Assembly (NCBI GenBank): GCA_022578605.1
Contig: MU394051.1
Span: 979,664-1,043,663, forward strand
Source of the DNA: Camillea tinctor
Taxonomy: Eukaryota > Ascomycota > Sordariomycetes > Xylariales > Xylariaceae
Direction of reading: 5' to 3'
DNA length: 64,000 bases
Part shown: positions 44,701 through 55,897 of the stretch, one piece after another
How positions within the stretch are numbered: the first letter of the stretch is position 1
Layout of the letters: each line of letters starts with the position of its first letter
Translations under genes and position numbers: made by a program
Notes under the pieces: generated by a model
Seen by the model: only the letters and a program-made list of their open reading frames with translations
Told to the model about the DNA's origin: nothing
The model's database searches: none

Positions 44701-46372
44701 CATCAAGATTCATGTACAAAAGGTGATTGCTGGTTTTTGTCGATCGTACAGTTCCTCCCCGCCTCTGGGCCGCCAGAGTGCTGCTCGCCGATGCTGCTGG
44801 TGATCGACGGGGGCTCTCAGGGCCGTGGGACGAAAGAGCGTCATGTAAATCTTGTGGGTGGTGGTCCTCTGATGTGCGTCGTAATTCACCCACACGCTCT
44901 TTTGCTTCCTTGAGAGCAGCTCGGATCTCGTCAGCATTGTCCAAGTCGTCGGGTACCTTTTCGAGGGGTTCATGGCCTTCAGCATCTGCTTTGCGAGGAT
45001 TAACACCTGCTTTCAATAATATCTTGATAACACCCAGATGACCATTTTCGACAGCATCCAGCAGTGGGGTTTCCTTATCGCTGTTCCGACAATCAAGGTT
45101 GCATCCTGCATCTATGAGTAGCTGAACAATATCCTCATGACCATTCAACGAAGCAATCTGCAGAGGTGTATTTCCAGCATAATCAGCAAAGTTTAGGTCT
45201 TCGGGTCTCTCTGACAGCCGCTTCTTGGCCATCTCATATTCGCCTTTGGCACAAGCCTTGGCGAGCAAGGTTTGGCCGTGGTTATCAACGTGCTTCTTGT
45301 GAGGCGCCATCCTGGCGGGTGATATGGTCGATTCACCAGTAACTGGGGTAGCAATGCTTCTTAGCTTGGAGCTTCGGGGGTGCGGGCTTCCACTGGCAGA
45401 AGAATCATCGGATGGATAGTCGGTGGATTGGAGGGGTGCAGGAACGCGTCGCTTCTTCGTTCCTAACCCGTTCGAGGATTGGGAGGGGAGTTGGGTTGAA
45501 AGACTTCGGCGGTGTATGCGGTTGTGGGGCGAGGGAGATCGATTCCGAGCGGTGGATTGCTTATCCAAATGTCGACCAGTTGAGGCTTTGTGGTCTCTAT
45601 CTCTTGCATTTGCAGGACTATCGAGGCCAGCGTCTGAAATGCGTGGACGACGAACTTTGCGGGATTCCCCTTCGTCCTCGGATTCAGCCTTGGGAGCCTT
45701 GCGTTTGCTGGGAAGTTGCCGGTCCACAGATTTGGCTTTGTCTTTAGGAAGTTGTTTCTGTGCTCGAGGTTTGGAAGATTCTGAGCCCGATTCGGAATGG
45801 GGGTCACCAGAGGTACGACGCCTGTGGCTAGGATCGTTACCATGGCGATGGTAGGCAGGCGGAGAGGCAGGAGCGGAGTTGACACCAACCGAGTTGCTGC
45901 GTTGCTGCTTCTCTCTTTCCAGAACCCGCTTCTTCTTTCCTAGCAACGAAGCCGCAGAGGTATCATCTGAGGCTGAGGGAGCTCCATTGCGTTCGCTGTC
46001 CTTGCTGTCCTTTCCTTCCTTCAGAGGTTTCCTCGGCGGAGGGAGGATATCATCAATCTCGCCATCACTCCTATCCTCATGCTTGATCACCTTCCTAGGC
46101 TTCGAGGGAGAAACACCATCCTTTCCAGGCAGGACAATGGTCTCAGCATCCGAGTTCTGGTCGGGCCCTACATCGTCATCTGGCGCAGCTGACAAGGTCG
46201 ATGCCGACCGTGAGTCCTTAGTTAGGAAAGCCAATTTAGGGTTTAGCGGAGATTTGATGTTATTGGTGGTTGTGGTGGTCGGCGGTTTGGGATCGTCAGG
46301 CTCTGTATGTCTCCGCCTTGGAGAAGCAGCCTGCTTCGTGTTTGAGGACTCGACAGCATTCTGCGCATCCAT
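41748..46372 (-). CDS. Ankyrin-repeat/coiled-coil protein, Hos4-like (Set3 complex)
   Basis: Three exons: 46372-42637, 42578-42355, 42296-41748; both introns are 58 nt; 1502 aa. The start is the ATG at 46372 (MDAQNAVESSNTKQ). The first ~350 residues are disordered, Ser/Pro/Lys/Arg-rich with many phosphorylation-like and nuclear-signal-like patches (KKRRVPAP, SKRKAPK). Ankyrin repeats follow at about 360-460 (NHGQTLLAKACAKGEYEMAK, AGNTPLQIASLNGHEDIVQL, KETPLLDAVENGHLGVIKIL) with a second set at about 560-660. Next come a long charged linker and an Arg/Glu-rich coiled coil at about 1015-1175. The folded C-terminal region begins LPPLLRWLDGC and runs through both introns. This order matches filamentous-fungal homologues of Hos4, the ankyrin subunit of the Set3 histone deacetylase complex. 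The Hos4 assignment rests on architecture and the ankyrin block and is moderately sure. Confidence 0.85.
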
Positions 46373-46609
46373 AGCATTCAATTCATATACCAGGGTCTCA
46401 TACAGTACACCATGATGGCCACTCGTGGGTGACTAGTTGACAAGGGAGGGTCGCGTTGGAGAAGGGGAAAAAATAAAAATAAAAAAGAAGTATGTGTATA
46501 TTGTATATGGTAAAAATCAAGGTACCCTATAGTGGGACAGGCAAAGAGAAGTCGGTCGCAGGTTTGGGACAGGACAGGTCAAGTTAGGGATGGAACGTGT
46601 ATGAGAATG

Positions 46610-46703
46610 GATGAATGGACAGATAGGTTGATGGATTTAGATGGGTAGGTTAGAAAGTAAATGGATGTGGATGGATGGATAGAATGGGTAGATGGATGGA
46701 TGA
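46610..46703. repeat. Imperfect (ATGG)n minisatellite-like tract
   Basis: Repeated ATGGATGGAT, ATGGGTAGAT and ATGGATG units over about 90 bp. Confidence 0.75.
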
Positions 46704-47063
46704 TTCAACCTGAATTGGAGCTAGCACTAGGTAGGTAGGAGCCGGAGGAAAAGAAGAAAAAAAGAAAAAAAATAGTGCTACTACTTTTTGCTCAACAAAG
46801 GTATTGTATGGTTCAATTAAAAAGGGGGGGGTTGTAGAAGAGAGAGAGAGAGGGTGTAAAAAAAAAAAACAAGGTAAGATACCAATATACTCAGTCAACA
46901 GTAAACACAAGTTGATTAAGCTCTGATCTGTTCCCTGTCTGGGTTTTTCTTTTTCTTTTTGGTCTTTCTTTCTCTTTTCCTATCCTCTTTTTAGTCAAGA
47001 AATTAATTCTTGCACGGCACAGGATTTGAAGGTTGTTAGGTTTTAGTTTGCATAGAACGGGAA

Positions 47064-47115
47064 ATAGGTAAGTGAGGTAAAGAGGTAGGGTAGGTAAGGT
47101 GGTAAGGTAAGGTAC
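47064..47115. repeat. GGTA/GGTAA-rich repeat
   Basis: About nine GGTA cores in 52 bp (AGGTAAGTGAGGTAAAGAGG and onward), with variable spacing. Confidence 0.75.
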
Positions 47116-47172
47116 TTCCAGTATGTAGCAGCTAGGACAAGAAAACAGACAAGTGAAAAAAAAAACCAGAGG

Positions 47173-47193
47173 AAAAAAAAAAAAAAAAAAAAA
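47173..47193. repeat. A21 homopolymer
   Basis: Uninterrupted run of 21 A, preceded by another A-rich run at 47156-47165. Confidence 0.9.
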
Positions 47194-47232
47194 GAACAAG
47201 CAAAAAGGCAAGTAAGAATTAGCACAAACGGG

Positions 47233-47253
47233 GTGTGTGTGTGTGCGTGTGTG
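47233..47253. repeat. (GT)n microsatellite with one interruption
   Basis: GT repeat broken once by GC (GTGTGCGTGTGTG). Confidence 0.9.
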
Positions 47254-48720
47254 AAGACTTGCCTCTTGCCTGACATGTCCTGGCCTGGTCTAAACATGGA
47301 CTAAGGTCTGGTAGTATGGATCTACTAGGCCATTAATGGACTAGCGTCTCCATGTAGCTAGAGGTGGTGCGGCCTAGGTGCTCTACCAGTATGGGTACTT
47401 ATGCATTGCAATGGGTGCAAGCCAGTGCAACCCAGTCAGTTGTGTGGTGACACGGGCTGACTGCACTGGTAGGACCTCCAAGCACCTCTCTTTTGAAGAT
47501 CCACTAATTTTCGAGATCAGACACTAGTGATCCTCACCTTTGATTGGTTGTATTATGTTAGGAGGTGGCCGGTCTTGGCCGGTATAGCCGTAAAATGTGC
47601 ACTTTTTTGCCCCCTCAAGTTAACCAAGTCCTGCAGGTAGTCCCCGCCCCTCATCTCCTAACTCGCCAGTTGGTTGCCTAAGAGGTTTTTTTTTTTTTTT
47701 GTCGTCTTCTTCTTATCCCTTCCCTCCTTCGCCTCTCTTTACCATTCTTCTTTTATTTATTTTTTGTTACCGTCTTGCCTTGCAGGATGTCAGGAAGAGA
47801 GAAAAAGGAAAGAAAAACAAGAAGAAAAAACCCCCCCATGAAAGTTCCCCTCTCGTAGGAAGTAATATATTATTATTCATGTTGTTTGTCTACTTTTCCC
47901 ACACAAATACTCCGTGTGGTTTATTACTTGTTACTGGGTTCAGTTGGAAGCTACAGATTAAGTATTGACCATATATCTATGTACATAGCAACCTACATAT
48001 GTACATCCACCAAGTACCCTTTTTTTCCCTCCCTTTTTTTTCAGGGTTCTTCTGATAGCTCCTTCTTCTTTTTTCCTTGTACAACTACATAATACATACA
48101 GTACTTAAGTACGTACCCTCACGAAGTCAGCATTCGATCTGCCACTCATCCCATCCCATCCCATCCATCCATCCCATATCCCCCACTCCCCATCCACCAT
48201 TTTTTCTCTCCCTCCATTTCCCTCTCATCCTACTGATAAGCCTGTGCAGATCGTTCGTTCTACATACATTATTCATTCCATCATACATCATACATCTCCC
48301 ACCCTATCGTATTTGCTTCCAACCCTACCAAGTTCCGAAACTATCGATACGTGTACATCTATTTTTATTACTATTCTTTTTCTCTTTTTCCTTTTATTTT
48401 TACTTTTTCTGCACCTAAATTTCCCTTCCCCCCTAATCTATCTCCTCATGTGAATTTCTTACTTGTTTCTTTCTGTCCAGATTAAAACCGACCCAATTGC
48501 AGCGCCTCCACCAGCAACAATTTGCGAAAGGCTAAAGCACCTCTATAGAGAGGGGGAACCGTGCTCTTCCCCTTCCACTCCTTTGACCTGTCGATCTTTG
48601 TCTCCTATCTAACACTTCATTTCTCCTCAAGTCTGGTTATAGATCTGTGCCCCGAAGAAAAAAATAAGGAAAAGAAAAAAAGATTATAAGAATAGCCTTC
48701 GAGACGAAATCAATCTATTT

Positions 48721-49529
48721 ATGGCTTCTAACGCTAACCCTTCACTACCCGACTCGCTCGACCAAGCACGAATTACCGTCCTACCAGCAACCGCCTTCTA
48801 CATCTCCGACTTCATTACTGAAGATGAAGAGGCATCCATACTTGATAAGATAGCTTCAGCACCGAAGCCTCGGTGGAAGCAGCTTACACATCGACGACTA
48901 CAGACCTGGCCATCTGACCTCGTGAACAATAAGTTGATTGATGCCCCATTGCCCGCTTGGCTCGAAGAACCCATCGTGTCCCGCCTCAAGACCCTCCGTC
49001 TTACACAAGATTCGGACCTAGTCAACGTCTTCCACGACAGCCCTCACCAGAGGCCAAACCATGTGTTAATTAATGAATATCCCCCTGGCGTAGGAATAAT
49101 GCCCCACAAGGTATGAATACCGGCGGGTTTGTATAGCAAGGTGAGGGGCTCATCTTGCAATAGGACGGCGCGGCCTATCACCCCGTTGTTTGCACCGTAA
49201 GTCTAGGGGCAAGCCTTTGTCTCAATATCCACAAAACCAAGGAGGATGGGGCCTTGGAAGCCGAACCAACTTGGAGAATTCTACAGGAACCTAGGAGCCT
49301 CCTCATCACCACTGCCGACCTCTATACACATTTCCTTCATGGCATCGCCGATGTCACTGAGGACGTTGAACTCTCTGAGAATACGATTGCCAATTGGACA
49401 CTCCTTCGATCGAGCACCGATTTCCAAGATGGACGGAATGTGCGCCAAATCCGTACTAGCTTAACATATCGAGATGTGATGAGTGTGTCGAGACTTGGGA
49501 ACAAACTAGGCACATTTTTCAAGAGGTGA
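48721..49529 (+). CDS. alkbh6: ALKBH6-type 2-oxoglutarate/Fe(II) dioxygenase
   Basis: Two exons, 48721-49110 and 49164-49529, with a 53-nt phase-0 intron; 251 aa. The N-terminus has YISDFITEDEEASILDKI and the conserved PKPRWKQLTHRRLQTW. NHVLINEYPPGVGIMPHKDG carries the Fe-binding HxD (across the splice junction: MPHK + DGAAY). PVVCTVSLGASLCLNI is the next core strand. The distal His is in the THFLHGI region, and RQIRTSLTYRDV provides the 2-oxoglutarate-binding Arg and the R-x5-R of AlkB proteins. The order and the LNI/HGI blocks match ALKBH6 rather than the DNA-repair ALKBH2/3. Substrates of ALKBH6 are not firmly established (nucleic-acid demethylation suggested). The stop lies 22 bp from that of the convergent polyprenol reductase gene. 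Confidence 0.92.
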
Positions 49530-49551
49530 CATAGGCCTTGATGCGTCCATC

Positions 49552-50586
49552 TCAAAACACGCCAGGTATCATCTTCCATTTTCCATGGACTTTTTCTTGC
49601 CCAAATTTGTCGCAATACCATCGCTTGGTCCCATTTGCGGTAACACCGAGGTTGATTGAGACAAACAGCACAGCGCACAGTAGCGTCTTGTTGTACAGTT
49701 GACCTTTAGGAGCTGCTGTTATTGCCAATGAAAGGTACAGCAGGCATTCACAGGTGTAATGTGGACAGACCAGGTATTGAAATAAACCATCCTCCGGAAG
49801 CGAATACTTCTTCAGACCGGACAAGTGCTTGTGGCATCTGTACTGCATGAGCCACGAAAACAGAAACATGGGAACACCAATGGCCAGATTCAATGACAAT
49901 GTCTCGGTGCTAAATAACGTTGGTTTTGAGGACCAGGCCGACTCTATACAGAGGTTAATATGAGGTAAGATGCATAGGTGACGTGGTGACCTACGGGATC
50001 CTTCAATCCAAATAGCTATGCTTGTACATAGGTAAAATGAGTTACCTAGGAGCCAGTGAATGACCCACATTCTGGAAGACGAAGGCCGTAGGACAACCAA
50101 ATATTCATACAAGCGTCTGGCACCTTGAAGACACATAAAGAACCATACGAGGAGTACCTGTTCGATGGTCATAGAGGCAGACGTATGCGAAGCTTGGTGC
50201 TCAGCAAGGAAGGCAAAAATTGTTCCACGGCGAACATATTGGACAGCCCAGAAAATTGAGCATGATAAGGATAGAACATAGAAATGAATGAACCATGAAT
50301 GAGGCACCTTGCCCACAGAGGTGAGCCATCTGACGAGGTTGATGAGAAACCCCTTTTCCGTGCCGTTCCTTGCGGACCTATCTTGTAGAGCGGATGACGA
50401 CCCTGATGCTGATGCTTCACTCGAACCTCGCGCACCGTATTGTGTAAGCAACTGTTGAGCCGTGGCGGGAGCAGCCGCGACAGCCAGCACGGCCGCGGCA
50501 CCGAGCACATAGTAAAGCTGGCATAGCTCCGCCGGGCTCAGATCGGCCACGTAGGTGACTAACGAGTTTACCGCTGCGACTGACAT
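49552..50586 (-). CDS. dfg10: Polyprenol reductase, Dfg10/SRD5A3 family
   Basis: ATG at 50586 (MSVAAVNSLVTYVADLSPAE). The frame is open throughout (344 aa), but an in-frame 51-nt GT..AG segment (49994-49944, GTAGGTCACC..CTGTATAG) sits inside the poorly conserved WIEGS/SAW loop. Removing it gives 327 aa (IEGSQSAWSS) and reads better. Several hydrophobic helices are visible (e.g. YYVLGAAAVLAVAAA, WFIHFYVLSLSCSIFWAV, LLGNSFYLCTSIAIWI). The C-terminal steroid-5-alpha-reductase domain has LPEDGLFQYLVCPHYTCECL and VTANGTKRWYCDKFG ending KWKMIPGVF. The family reduces polyprenol to dolichol in the ER for N-glycosylation; the residual pathway through SRD5A3 is conserved from yeast to humans. Confidence 0.9.
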   Translation of the reverse strand: MSVAAVNSLVTYVADLSPAELCQLYYVLGAAAVLAVAAAPATAQQLLTQYGARGSSEASASGSSSALQDRSARNGTEKGFLINLVRWLTSVGKVPHSWFIHFYVLSLSCSIFWAVQYVRRGTIFAFLAEHQASHTSASMTIEQVLLVWFFMCLQGARRLYEYLVVLRPSSSRMWVIHWLLGNSFYLCTSIAIWIEGSRRSPRHLCILPHINLCIESAWSSKPTLFSTETLSLNLAIGVPMFLFSWLMQYRCHKHLSGLKKYSLPEDGLFQYLVCPHYTCECLLYLSLAITAAPKGQLYNKTLLCAVLFVSINLGVTANGTKRWYCDKFGQEKVHGKWKMIPGVF

Positions 50587-51079
50587 ACTGCCAGGTAGGT
50601 GGAGAGGAACCAAGGACAAGCCTCGGGCAAAATTCTTCCAGTTGTTAGTTAAATTAAGTGACAGACCCTTACCTCCCCAGTAAATATTACTTTCGTAGCT
50701 ACGTACCTCCTGAGAAGCTGGTTGACCGACTGACGGGTTGAAAGGTAGCACGTGGCTCGTCCTCGCCTCGGTCTCTCGCACTAAAGGAAAGCAAAAGCTT
50801 TCCAGCGCCTAGACCCTACCTGGAAAAAAAAAGGAAAAAAAAGGGGGGGGACGGGGTATGCTTTTACGGTACTATGCTATCAATGCAATATATGTTTATT
50901 GAGTATACATGATCGATAGGTTAAATACTTAAGTGCATAACAAATTCACAACTCAGATAAAATACATTAATTAAAAGTGAGGCTTAGAAGAGGAGCGGCA
51001 AAAAAAGAAAAAAAAAAAGAAAAAAAAAGGTAAGAAAAAATTGAGGCTCTCACTGTATCCAGTGAGGCATCGGGAATTG
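50587..51079. other. Intergenic, AT-rich with A/G tracts
   Basis: Promoter of the polyprenol reductase gene plus A-rich tracts at 50823-50845 and 51000-51035. On the minus strand the latter supplies the T-runs that terminate the tRNA-Lys transcript. Confidence 0.5.
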
Positions 51080-51160
51080 AGCCCGATGCGGGGGTCGAAC
51101 CCGCAACCTTGAGATTACTTAAGTAAGAGTCTCACGCTCTACCGATTGAGCTAACCGGGC
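51080..51160 (-). tRNA. tRNA-Lys (anticodon CTT) with 8-nt intron
   Basis: On the minus strand the acceptor GCCCGGT/ATCGGGC, the D-arm TAGCTCAATCGGTAGAGC and the T-arm GCGGGTTCGACCCCCGC are canonical. The anticodon stem TGAGA/TCTCA encloses CTCTTA, the 8-nt intron CTTAAGTA (51123-51116) and A. The mature loop CTCTTAA has anticodon CTT (51127-51125). The intron lies after position 37 and is palindromic around TTAA. Downstream T-runs serve as Pol III terminator. Confidence 0.95.
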
Positions 51161-54100
51161 GGGCGCCATGTTGGGGTTCCATGGTTGGAAACACCAGGCC
51201 GCTATGATGATATTTTAATGAATCCTTAGCGAATTATTTTTTTTTAAAAAAAAGTTCAATTTCTTTTATAGTCAAATTAAATATGTGTATGTGATCAATG
51301 ACATGCTCAGTCAAGAGAGGAGGAACTTGTGCAGTCGGTCACGTTCAATGGTAGCTTGCCTGCCTTACCTTGCGACTTCTTGAGACTTACGATATATCAG
51401 TGGACGACCACTACTTCAAGAAGGAACAGATGATTTACTCTTCGGGCCTGAATAAAAAACTTTGCCTAGTTACAATAATCGTCTTTCCAATTAGATGTTC
51501 CATATAGAGACTTTAACTATTATCTTTTTTATCCCTTATTCCTCTTTATCCACTTCCCCTTTCTCCCTTTTCCCATCTCCTTGACGCTAAAGGAGGCTGT
51601 AATATCATCCCTATTCACATTAATACACATATCCGCGCGAACTAGGCGGAAGAAAGTCACGTATATATTAATTGTAGTTTTAAACAGCATCGGACCTTTT
51701 TCCATCATCAAATTGAAATATAGTGTTCGTCATGCTCCGCATTCTTGTGTAGATCTTTAGTCATTTCAAGGGTTATCCTCAGTATCTATGAGTCATGGGA
51801 GTTAAGACCCAGGCACATGGAAGACTTCTTAGAATCATGACCTATGTGCTCGAAACAGCCTATAGCTTTAGTGTCTATTCCGAGGTCAATATCAAAACAA
51901 AGTATAGAAAAGAGCATTCAAATACTTAAAGTCCTAAGCTGAGCACTTGTTCTAGCTTAGGTAGTGCCTCAAATCACTCGATCCTCGTCATTGAAATGGC
52001 AATGCCTATAAAATAGAACAATAGCACGAAACTACCTTAAGTATTAGTAAATGACGAAACCAGCTCCCCAACACGATTTAGCTTTATTGTTCTGTTGTCA
52101 TATTTATGCGTATGATTCTAATTGAAGTAACATACTAACATACTACCCTCCAAGGAGGGCAGTACCGCCTCGCATAGTAACCACAACATCATTAACCTCA
52201 TAGTAATAATCCAAATATTCAGTTGCTTTGACCAAGGAATCAGTTTTTTACATGCTCAAGCCTAGTGTCATGACAGCAATCAGTAGTATTATGCCTCAAT
52301 TCATTAAGACACATTTATAGTTCAGCATATGGAAGACTGGACAAGTCAAAGCAGAAGAACAGCAGTATAGCAGGAATATTGAGGAGTATTTTTCAAACGT
52401 GAGCCTAAGGAACAAGTCCAGAACGAACCATGCGGCTATCATATATAGCATCGAGTTGTGTTCAAGGATACTCCGTGGTTATATGTGCTTGTTGAATATA
52501 CCACTTGACTAATACGAAACACCGCTTTCCAAATCCACGTTTCTTGTCACTGAACTAGAGTGTCAAGCTCAGGGCTAGCTAGGCTTCAGTATCCATCTAC
52601 CCTTAGATATGGCCTATTGACCTTCACTTCGGGAGACCTAGAAATCATAATATCATGCTATATCCATTGATATATTGTTTGGATAGTCTCACCCCATATC
52701 ACTTGTGGCTAGGTTTCTTAGGCTAGGCAAGCAACGATATGAATGTTACAAGCATATTTCAAACCTCGAATACCCACCATGCCTTTCTCTACGATCCAGC
52801 CTTCTTGACCTTTAATGTGTGTAGACGACATGATACCCCTAAGGCCTACATACCACAATTCTCCTGCTACTAGTTAGTGTAATTTAGCCTTATCTATACA
52901 CCATGCCATGCCCTATCTTAAAAACCACGCCTGGATTGAGCGGGGACAGACTAGGTTTTGAGGATAGTCTTGAGGAGTTTTGCTGTCCTTGCCTAAATGT
53001 CTACAGGTTTCAAATGGGAGAATATTCGTTAGGTGCATTGCTTAGAATCGCGATAGGATCAACCGACCCCATTTCAAAGTAAGGTATTGGGAAGTATGTC
53101 TAGGAGATAAATGGAATACTTTCCCTTGCCGTCATACTACAATACTTATGAAGACATTTCCTTACCTCTATACCGCCATATCGAATCTTCCTAAGTTGCT
53201 ATGGTATGTCACTGTCATCGCAGAAGCCACCCTATTATTGGGGGATTTGCCCCTAGTGCGGACGTCACCCATTATATATAAATACATTTCCCTTCCTATA
53301 GTCTTTTGAAAGACTAAACACTTGTATATGTCTCCCCCCCCCTCTTTTGTCATAATGCTTCTTTATTATCTACAGCTGTACTTAGCTTGATCCTTAACGT
53401 GACAGTCAAATACATTGAACATCTCTTACAAAATTAAGATCACGATCAATAAATAAGAGCTACCTAAGCTGGACATGTAATGTGAAGTGGCTGAGACTAT
53501 GTACGTATATACATTCTTTTTTGCAGGAGAAGACTTTTCAATAATTATGTTCTAAGATAAGATAGACTACTCTTCTGACTTGAAGATAGTACAAATGTCT
53601 CTCATATTTAAGCGGCCCAGGGACTTTGTCATTCCTCTTCCAGTAATGGACCAGACAAATGTGATACAGTAGGCATGCAGAACTCTAGAGTCTAGACGGT
53701 ATAGATTATAGTGCTCCGTTACTGTAAAGATTTGCAGAGAACATCAGAGCTATGAGAACTATCTACACTTGAATTCCCTGTCTTTTTTGCAATAATGCAG
53801 CTATTGTGTTCTTATAGGTAACGCACTAGCCCTGGCTGATAGTTATAAAGTTATTATCATCTACTGCCTATTCATTCACCCACCTTTATAGAACATTTAC
53901 AGCAAACATTCCACGTTAAATCTTGTGTAAGGAGTAATGGACCTTACCTAGGTGTATGCAACCGTTCATTCACTCACTACTTACCTAAGTACTTATAGTT
54001 CACGAGCCAGCCAGACAATTATAAGCTTAACAATACTCTAAACCGAGATGTTGGGTTATAGCATATCTCTCTATAAAGATACCTCACCCGTCGGCTAAAT

Positions 54101-54308
54101 CTCGGTAGATTGCGGGGCCTTGACATCACTGATAAAGATTTCCTCAATTTCCAATCGATGCCCCACCACTTACTTCACCAAGACGGTCAATTTCTCAAGC
54201 ATCCAACCCAGCTACCATATCAACAACATACCGAAGAGGAAGAGGTATCTAATCACTTACAACACAAAATTGATAAAAAATAAAACAAAAATAACCCCAT
54301 AAAGCAAG
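51161..54308. other. Gene-free AT-rich 3.1-kb stretch
   Basis: No open frame longer than about 62 codons on either strand, dense stop codons, and no recognisable RNA gene. A repeat-induced-point-mutation-decayed element or simply a long intergenic spacer would both fit. There are TACCTA-type words at 53945-53995. The last ~250 bp form the DRG1 promoter/5' leader. Confidence 0.5.
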
Positions 54309-55897
54309 ATGGCAACGACAGTGGACAAGGTAAGAAAGCCCTGACGATGGATGCGACTGGGAATAATAAGCTAACTGGTTCACAGATTAAGGAGATCGAG
54401 GCCGAAGTGAGTTGCCCCTCCAGCCTTGGGCCTTGGATATGTCTGGTGCTCTTGTTTTGGGGGCGATAGCCTCGGGTCAACATATGCCCGGTACTAAACT
54501 CTAGAATTATAGATGGCCCGAACTCAAAAGAACAAGGCTACCTCCTTCCACCTGGGCCAATTGAAGGCAAAGTTGGCCAAGCTCAAGCGAGAGCTCCTGA
54601 CCCCCTCGGGAGGAGGAGGTGGTGGCGGTGGTGCTGGTTTCGATGTCGCCAGAACAGGGGTTGCCAGTGTTGGCTTTATCGGTTTCCCGTCCGTGGGGAA
54701 GAGTACCCTGATGAGCAGACTGACTGGTCAACACTCTGAAGCCGCTGCGTACGAGTTCACGACCTTGACGTCTGTGCCCGGTCAGGTTATGTACAATGGT
54801 ATGCCTGTCACCAACCCCTAAAGGCCTACCCACATCCTCGGGCCGTCAACCCTGTATCTCGATGACCCTGTATCACAGCTGTTGTTTCTTCATTCTGATA
54901 TTATTGGTACAGGAGCGCCCCTGCAGATGATTGATCTCCCTGGTATCATAGAGGGAGCTAAGGACGGAAGAGGTCGTGGTCGACAAGTTATTGCTGTTGC
55001 TAAGACCTGCCACTTGATCTTCATTGTGTTGGATGTAAACAAGCCCCTAACTGACAAGAGGGTTATCGAGACGGAGCTGGAGGGATTTGGAATTCGGATC
55101 AATAAGGAGCCGCCTAATATTACCTTCAAGAAGAAGGACAAGGGTGGTCTCAACATCACGAGCACTGTGCCGCTAACTCACATCGACCACGACGAGATCA
55201 AGGCCGTGATGAACGAATACCGCATTAACTCGGCAGATATTGCTATTCGCTGCGATGCTACTATCGATGATCTTATCGACGTACTAGAAGCTAAGAGTCG
55301 CAGCTACATACCCGTCATATATGTCCTCAACAAGATCGACGCCATCAGCATAGAGGAGCTAGATCTGCTGTATCGAATTCCGAACGCAGTACCTATCAGC
55401 TCCGAGCACGGGTGGAACATCGATGAGCTGATGGAGGCAATGTGCGTCCCGGCCTTGATACTTAAAGATATAACTATGTCACTCATGGCTAATCTCCTTT
55501 CTTTACAGGTGGGAAAAACTTAAGTTGGTTCGGGTATATACGAAGCCCAAGGGTAAAATGCCGGATTATTCTTCGCCTGTCGTACTCCGTTCCACTCGGT
55601 GCACTGTTGAGGATTTTGTAAGTGTGCCTATCGGGAAACAGTTGGCTTCAAGCTAGGATTGTCGTGCTGACCGAAGGCCTTCTAAGTGCAACGCAATCCA
55701 CCGAAGTATCCTCGAGCAATTCAAGAACGCGATAGTATACGGGAAGTCTGTGAAGCACCAACCGCAGCGGGTGGGACTGGCCCATGAATTGGCCGACGAA
55801 GACATTGGTAACAACCAACGCCTGCACCTATTGTTACGATTAGATCATACCTCGTGTGCTAATTTTATACGCCGTAGTTACTATTGTCAAGCGATGA
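54309..55897 (+). CDS. rbg1: DRG1-family developmentally regulated GTP-binding protein (Rbg1)
   Basis: Seven exons: 54309-54329, 54386-54406, 54513-54798, 54913-55441, 55509-55617, 55687-55807, 55878-55897; 368 aa, the family's usual length. The first two exons are 21 nt each and encode MATTVDK and IKEIEAE, joining [17 protein letters not shown] to give the highly conserved DRG N-terminus. GTPase motifs are GFPSVGKST (G1), TLTSVPG (G2 region), [12 protein letters not shown] (G3) and LNKID (G4). The DRG insert [18 protein letters not shown] and the C-terminal TGS domain ([20 protein letters not shown], ending ADEDIVTIVKR) are intact. DRG1 binds Dfrp1/Tma46 and associates with translating ribosomes to relieve stalling. 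Every intron is GT..AG and each junction restores near-universal residues. Confidence 0.96.

Larger units (their letters stand above)
46373..48720. promoter_or_regulatory. Divergent 2.3-kb promoter region rich in simple repeats
   Basis: Separates the divergent Hos4-like and ALKBH6-like genes. It holds an imperfect ATGG repeat (46610-46703), GGTA-rich repeat (47064-47115), A21 (47173-47193), a TG-repeat (47233-47253), an imperfect inverted repeat (47422-47469), a T-run (about 47686-47700), CCCAT repeats (48147-48175) and pyrimidine-rich DNA up to about 48480. Simple-sequence and CT-rich blocks of this sort are common in fungal promoters and long 5' leaders. No gene seen. Confidence 0.5.
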
